Source: Nereocystis luetkeana
Taxonomy: Eukaryota; Sar; Phaeophyceae; Laminariales; Laminariaceae
Reading direction: 5' to 3'
Length of the DNA: 64,000 nt
Assembly (NCBI GenBank): GCA_031213475.1
Contig: JARUPZ010000019.1
Span: 8,834,698 to 8,898,697, forward strand
Shown: piece after piece, positions 58,115-64,000 of the stretch
How the letters are laid out: each line of letters begins with the position of its first letter
How positions within the stretch are numbered: the first letter of the stretch is position 1
The notes under the pieces: model-generated
Told to the model about the DNA's origin: nothing
The model's database searches: none
The model's input: only the letters and a program-made list of their open reading frames with translations
Program-made: the position numbers and the translations under genes

Positions 58115-61100
58115 ATGCCTAACTGCCTATTGAACCTACCAATCCACCTGAGGATGACGCAGTGTGAAGCGTTTTCTCTGTGCCCGCGCGCGATCTTTGA
58201 GCGCTCGCCTCTATCAAGTTCTGGTACGCCTCGGGGCCGGAGCGCCGTTGTGGCGGCATCCAATCTCGGACGCGCAGCGGCAAGCGGACACTTCGGGAAG
58301 CTTCGTGCTGAGGCCGGACCCGGAGTGCAGCAGACAGAGCGAAGCGTGAGTTACAGGCAGCGTATTGGGATACTACAGCAGGGTGGGTATAGACAGGAGC
58401 GCAGGTTGGTGGTAACCATGTGACCGAGTCGGGGGGGGGGCGTTCCGCACGCCACAAGTATATATGTTGCACTCATAATTTGATAGCCTTGATTGCATCC
58501 AACGTTCAAGCATGCTGAGGCCGTGCTCGTCCATCGAATCGTGCTCTCAGCAGGAGGCATCGCTGACCGAAGAGGGCACTCAAGAAACGTTTCAGTGGGC
58601 GAGACAGTGGTACCCGGTCGCGGTCATTCGTGATCTGGAGGCGAGGGACCCGCGGCAACCGTACCCTGTCCAGGTTGGTGAAGCTCTACCCCGACGTCCC
58701 TAAATTATATTCCTTGATGGGGCAATGCTTGATATGTTCATGTCAATCGCGCTTTCTTCTACCCTGTACATATACACAAACAATGGTTATTAATGGCTAC
58801 CACATTCAACGCATAATTGCCTCCTGTCCCTGCCCGCAACCCCCGTCGGTCGTTGGCAGCTCTTGGGAGAACCGTTGGTCGTGTGGAAGGACCCGAAGAG
58901 TGGCTGGAAGGCGTTTGCCGACAGGTAAACTTACACCTCGGTCGGGAGATGGGGGTGCGACCGATGTTCGCTTGTCACCTTCGAGTTGTTAGTCGCGACT
59001 TATGTCACGTCCCCGTCCCTACCCACTTGCGCTCGTTGCGGCCCGCTGATGACGTAGATGTCCTCACCGCTGGGCGCCCCTGTCCGAGGGGCGAGTTGAC
59101 CAGAAAACCGGTCGCTTGCAGTGCATCTACCATGGATGGGAATTCGAAGGGTGAGCCACCGTTGGTGTTGCATCTCGCTGATTCAAGTTCTTGCTTGTGC
59201 TTCGACTGCTGCATGTTCATCACCGGTCGGACGAGCAAGCGGGGTACGGTGGATACATGCCAGCTGTCAATAAGCTAGGCCAGAATTTCTTCGATGCCCT
59301 CGAATGGTTCCAGTGGTAAAACGTGAACATTCAGAAGTCAGAAGACAACGACTGAGGTCGCTTTTTTCGCCGTGGTGCGCAGGGCAGAGCGCCCCCCCCC
59401 CCCCCCCCCCCCGCTCCTATAAATACGTACACCTCCATACTGAGCACTCCGGCCACCGCCCCTTTTCTCACCGTAGCCCCTGGTTGTATTTCCGAAGATC
59501 AGCCGCAGAGCCCCGTGTGTGGAAGAGGTGATTTCAGTGATTGATGTTTTTGATGTCGCACACATGACACCAGCCGTCAGGTGGATAACTTGCCGTGCGT
59601 TGATTGATTTGTTGCCGAGTGATACAGAGACGGAAAGTGCGGGAGCATACCTCAAGCGGACCCGGCTGCTCGCGAGAATGCGCAGAACTCCAAGAGGTAC
59701 GCTCTATACAAATTGTCGGACTTTGTTCGTATGAAGGTTGTGTTTTTTTCTCTCGTGAAGCCTCCGAAAGGCCGGAATGTTCTCGCTTTGTGATTTATTT
59801 TGTCGGGAAACCCAACAAAGACAGAAACAGCGGGGTTTTTTGCAGGGCTTTTCGCGGGTCAGGTCAAACCTCACGGGTCGGGTCGGGTCGGGTCAGCTGA
59901 CCCGACCCGACCCGCGATTTTTTTTAGGTATGTTGACTTGACCCGACTCGACCCGCGAGATTTTGAAAGCCTCTTGACCCGACCCGACCCGACCCGTGAG
60001 ATTTGAAAATCTCTTGACCCGACCCGACCCGCGAGATTTTGAAACCTCCTGACCCGACCCGACCCGACCCGCCACTTTCCGACTGACCCGTGAGACACGG
60101 GTTTCATGCGGGTCGGGTCACCTTGACCCGCGAGACCATTTATCTTGACCCGAAGGTTTGACCCGTGGATCTGGCCCGTGGATGGGCACTTCCGAAACAA
60201 TTTAATGTTCATTTTAGTGCCCCGAAGCGATATATGATCTGGCTGTAGTGGGTATGAATGGATGCGGGCATGCGTATATGAATTGGGCGGTGTCTTAATG
60301 TCTGAATATGATACCAAAGGGGTGTTACGGAGTATTGGTACGAGAGAAGCCTTTGGGTAAGAGAGCGGGAAGTTATTCAAGTGGCGGGTCCGCGAGCCGA
60401 ATGCGCGGGTCCGACCCGCGGGTCAGCAAAAAACAACTCGCGGGTCATGCTGGCCTGACCCGCGAGTGACCCGCTTCTCGCGGGTCATGACCTGACCCGA
60501 CCCGTAAGTTTTTCATCACCTCTTGACCCGTCCCGACCCAACCCGTGAGATTTGAAAAATTCTTGACCCGACCTGACCCGACCCGCGAGCTTTGAAAAAT
60601 TCTTGACCCGACCCGACCCGACCCGTGAAATTTTGAACACTTCCTGACCCGACCCGACCCGACCCGACCCGTGACATTTTGAGCATCAAGTGACCCGACC
60701 CGCGGGTCGGGTCATGACCCGCGAAAAGCCCTGGTTTTTTGTATGATGGCGCGGTTCTTGCGACCGAGCGGCGGATGAAGGCTAAGGAGACAGTTATGTT
60801 TTTGCCGCGGACAATCAAGGAGAAGGTGACATTCTGTGGTGTGCGGGGTACGTGCACACGGGTGTCGCCAGGTGTACCCAGCCGGATTTGCTCGAGCTGG
60901 CGTACGAGCATGAACATGCAACCAGACCTCACAGCTTACACCAACGCCATGCCCGGGTCGATGATGGACGCCCCGATCCCCCCACCACCCCTTCCTTAAA
61001 ACGCCGCTCCTTTTGTCGATTTTAAATTTGACGGCGAAGGGCCTGTGCTACGGTAATCCCGGCGAGAGTAGTCCAGGGTAAGCTGTGGCTATGGCCAGAC

Positions 61101-63753
61101 TCTAGCCCCGAGGGAGTAGAGGCGAGCGAGCGCGTGTCGCCCGCTATAATTGATGACTTGGACACAGGAGAGTTCGGTGGCAATTGGTACGCGCGGGACC
61201 TGCCTTACGGGTTCGACACTCTCATCGAAAATCTTGTCGGTGAGAGATGGGGTGGAGCTTTTCGGGTACGTAGGCACTGACAGTTTCGTTTCGATGTATG
61301 ACTTGCTGAAGATTTCATTTTGGAAATCGAAGTTTCGTGCTCTGATTGATTGAAACTGGGACTCTTGTACGGTGGTGCTACTCGTTGGCATCTAATAGTA
61401 CGAGCTTCAGTTGTTGCCGAGTTACCTTTTGACGCTGGGTACAACAAGCACCACCCGATGCCTAGTGCTGTCGTACAGCTGGCTCGTTTATACCCGTATT
61501 AATAGGTTCTCACTTCAACAAGTGTATCATGCCCACCTCAACGTGTCATGTTTTTCATCGCTGAGCAGACCCGGCGCATGTACCGTTCGCGCATCATGGT
61601 GTGATCGGGAGTCGGGCCATGGGGACTCCGATGGACATCGTGATAGACGACGAAGCTGGGAAAGGTGATGGAAAAAAGTTTTAAGTACCAATTTCACAGT
61701 TTCATTGATGAGCGCAAGAACGCTACAACTCGTCCGAGATGGGATGCAGCAGCATGGTGCGCTCATCTCGCACACTCGGTATAGCTACGTACCGCACTGC
61801 ACTGGGTTAACGGTGCATGTGCGTGCGCCCACCCGTGAAAGCACTGCTCCACCGCCCCATTGAGGACGCCGAGAGTAAAAAAATCAAGGCAATTTGCTTT
61901 GATCTTTGTTTGTGCACTGCTATTGTGTTGGATGTGGAAGGCTTCATGAACATGAACAAGTTTTGCGGCCAATGTCATGACGTACACCAGGTGAGGACGC
62001 CTTCGTGACGACAAAGACGGGATTCTTTGGCATAAACACGCTCAAGGTGGGGTTCGAAGCGCCGGGTCTGATCTACTACAAGTGGGACTACTCGGGGGTA
62101 AGGGCCCTGACTACGCTTTGTGTTAAGTCGTAACTGTGCTCAGTCATATTTTGACGTATTGTATTGGTATATTTTGTGTCATGTCGAGAGCCGGCTATAC
62201 GGTACCAGGCACACTATGGAGCGGCTGAAGATTGTTTATGTAGTGTGATCTTGAGCGTGTCTACTCCCGTGTATTTGGGTATGCTTACGAGGGGATTCGT
62301 CACGTGGTCTGCGCCTTGGACTCGGATGCCTTCAGCGTTTGGTGTTTCTTTTATCGGAATCGCGCAATGAAACTGATCCCTGTGCCCGAATCATGTAATC
62401 CAATTGAGTTTTCTTTCACGGTCGACAAGACTACGGTTCAGCCTCCAAGTAGTGGCGTTATTCAATCGCGAGTCACTCCCAACGGCATAATCCCGCAAAG
62501 TCGATTTTCCCGTTCCAACCTCCAGATGCTGCCGACAATGATCAAAAGAATGCGCAAGCCGGTGCGGGTGATGGCGTGGGGGGTGAAGAAATTAAACATC
62601 GATCGTCGTTTCAGCATGAAGGTGAGCGTGATCGTTTTTGGTCGTGGAACTGTTCCTACGAGGCGAACGAAAACGGGGTTTTGCCGTAACTATCCGCAAA
62701 ACATGGGTCGTGCGTGTGCTTCGACTTGTTTATCGCTGACGATTCGTGTGTGGCTCGTATGTGAGGAGCACATGCATTATTTCGTTCCGTATGTTGCGAT
62801 AGGCAATGTTTTCGCGGCGGCAGAACTGGGAGGAAACTACACAACGCGAAACAATCTACCATCCTTCCTGGTCGGAAGTCTATCGCTTGTTTGTCAGCGT
62901 TCATATTTTGTCACGGTGGATACCTAATGGCAACCGTCTAATAGAGACATCGGAAACGTTGACCGTGATACAGTATGCGTGGGGCGCAGACGAGTGGTTC
63001 TCCCCTCTTTGTTTGGCCTCAGCTCGACTCGGTCAATGGGGACCTTATCACTCCAGCAGGCATGAAAGACGAGATAGTTTTTCGGCATCCAGCTTCAATT
63101 CGCCATGTGTTCCGTGCCCCACACCACCCCTGGCGTGCTTCATCAGGAGGAGGACAGGAAGGAGTATTCCGATAAACCGCTAAATTACTTCATCGGGTAC
63201 GCGGTACCCACCTCCCCCGGGCGATCGAGAATTTTTACCAGGCGAGTATCGCGTTGCAAATTGTGCATGGCGATGCCAGCGCCAAATACCCCCAACGGTG
63301 TTTTTTTTTTTTCGACCCGAGTGGCTTATCCGCTCGCAGGCGTAAGAAGACCGATCTTGTGTCATGTCGTTGTTAGGCCAAAGTTTAAAAACGGGCTCTG
63401 TCGAATCCGCATTCCTGGTTATCGATCGTCCACGGTGACTGAGCGGTCCGTGCGCTTGAGTAACGGCACCGTTTATCCCACCCGCCTCTGCCGAATGCAG
63501 GCATCCTGTTCGTGTACCCGAGTGTCCTAGTACAGCAATATAAACCCGTAATAAGTCTCCGGCGTTAAAAATTACTCTCCATGCTTCATCATCCCCTGAG
63601 ATTGCCACCCGGCTTGTAATCGCGAGCAGGACGGCTCGGAATTTCTTCCTCCAGCACCCGGTGATCCCACGGCGCTGGCGCAACAGCCTCGCGAAAGAAC
63701 ACCTCGCTCAACATCTTGTGCTTGATGGTGACAGCCCGGCGCTCCACGCGCAG
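58115..63753 (+). CDS. Pheophorbide a oxygenase-like Rieske protein, copy B (partial at right edge)
   Basis: Ten in-phase exons are visible: 58115-58345, 58554-58673, 58860-58924, 59058-59150, 59628-59696, 61040-61239, 61569-61664, 61991-62097, 63147-63241, 63630-63753; the last three exons lie beyond 64000. Order: basic leader (plastid targeting is likely, but an upstream signal-peptide exon is possible), [28 protein letters not shown], Rieske [12 protein letters not shown] and [37 protein letters not shown] joined to [11 protein letters not shown] (iron ligands D-x2-H-x4-H), [11 protein letters not shown], and [12 protein letters not shown]. All catalytic residues are present and no frame is broken. 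Family enzymes oxidise chlorophyll breakdown products or act at the plastid envelope; the substrate cannot be chosen from sequence. The intron after exon 9 uses a GC donor. Exon 5-6 intron holds a hAT-like element. Start may be 58154. Confidence 0.92.
59393..59412 (+). repeat. Poly-C tract in intron 4 of copy B
   Basis: Twenty C residues, paralogous to 12185-12206. Confidence 0.95.
59843..60733. mobile_element. hAT-like element made of GGGTC repeats
   Basis: Ends are CAGGGCTTTTCGCGGGTCA and its perfect inverse. The 8-bp target duplication GTTTTTTG lies at 59835-59842 and 60734-60741. The interior is mostly GACCC / GGGTC tandem units in both orientations, with a unique core at about 60170-60380. 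The same intron of copy A has no such insert. CAGGG ends with an 8-bp duplication are typical of hAT; no transposase is encoded. Confidence 0.9.
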
Positions 63754-64000
63754 GTGAGAAGATGAACTGCTCTTATCAATCGACTACGAGCACTAGTGAA
63801 AGCAATTCAGCAATACTATTGCAGGCATAGCACCGCTCAGGTCCACGTTCGTGGCTCCAACACAGGCGAGTTGTATGTGCTGATGGATGGGTGGATGAAA
63901 GCTTTCCTTCGGCGCGGAACCGCCAGAGAACAGCACTGACATCGTTACCTCACCACCTAATCGTGGAAACAGCTGCCGTACATCTATGCCGTGCTTTGGT
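63754..64000 (+). other. Intron 10 of copy B to window edge
   Basis: Aligns with 16293-16540 of copy A. The exon starting ERFLAG in copy A is expected just beyond the window. Confidence 0.8.

Noticed and set aside
1-64000. Integrated viral or bacterial gene cluster
   Set aside because: No capsid, polymerase or operon-like block was seen; the only polymerase is the LINE reverse transcriptase.

Overview
The window is nuclear DNA of a eukaryote. It has genes with many short exons and GT-AG introns, about half GC, dense transposon debris, CAG/CTG repeats and no operon-like layout. The best-supported gene is a plastid-type Rieske oxygenase of the pheophorbide a oxygenase / TIC55 / PTC52 group, so the host is photosynthetic. 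A SELENOF (Sep15) gene start, Q/S-rich low-complexity ORFs and large introns would fit a stramenopile alga such as a brown alga, but that assignment is inference and weak.

Layout. 1-1.1 kb is a dispersed foldback repeat (second copy at 41.1-41.9 kb). 1.3-2.74 kb is a TIR element packed with AGCT words, lying just inside the first intron of a minus-strand HAD-hydrolase exon (2820-3224). 3.2-9.4 kb is mostly gene-poor with direct and tandem repeats. 9.4-17.8 kb holds oxygenase copy A (13 exons, disabled). 19.0-21.3 kb has a Harbinger-like element with a Ser-rich ORF followed by a decayed Q/E-rich ORF. 22.7-46.2 kb is a repeat graveyard: mariner-like and piggyBac-like MITEs, a second TIR element with GATC-word arrays (31.1-32.8 kb), tandem duplications and a possible Harbinger transposase fragment. 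46.8-47.3 kb carries the first two coding exons of SELENOF (minus strand). 48.0-50.4 kb is a nested foldback cluster. 52.9-55.5 kb is a 5'-truncated LINE reverse transcriptase. 56.7-64.0 kb is oxygenase copy B, open in all ten visible exons and running off the right edge.

The two oxygenase copies act as an internal control. Aligning them exon by exon shows copy A has a stop codon, a lost splice donor and a lost iron-ligand histidine, while copy B is intact as far as visible. Aligning their introns reveals paralogous empty sites for two TA-flanked MITEs and a hAT-like GGGTC-repeat element (present only in B) and a GTAC-rich TIR element (present only in A). All four therefore inserted after the duplication.

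Most distinctive are two related TIR elements that share termini, a central ORF and a spacer word but carry arrays of different tetranucleotide palindromes (AGCT versus GATC), and a strong excess of the 8-mer TATTAATA, which looks like the excision scar of the TA-flanked MITE family.
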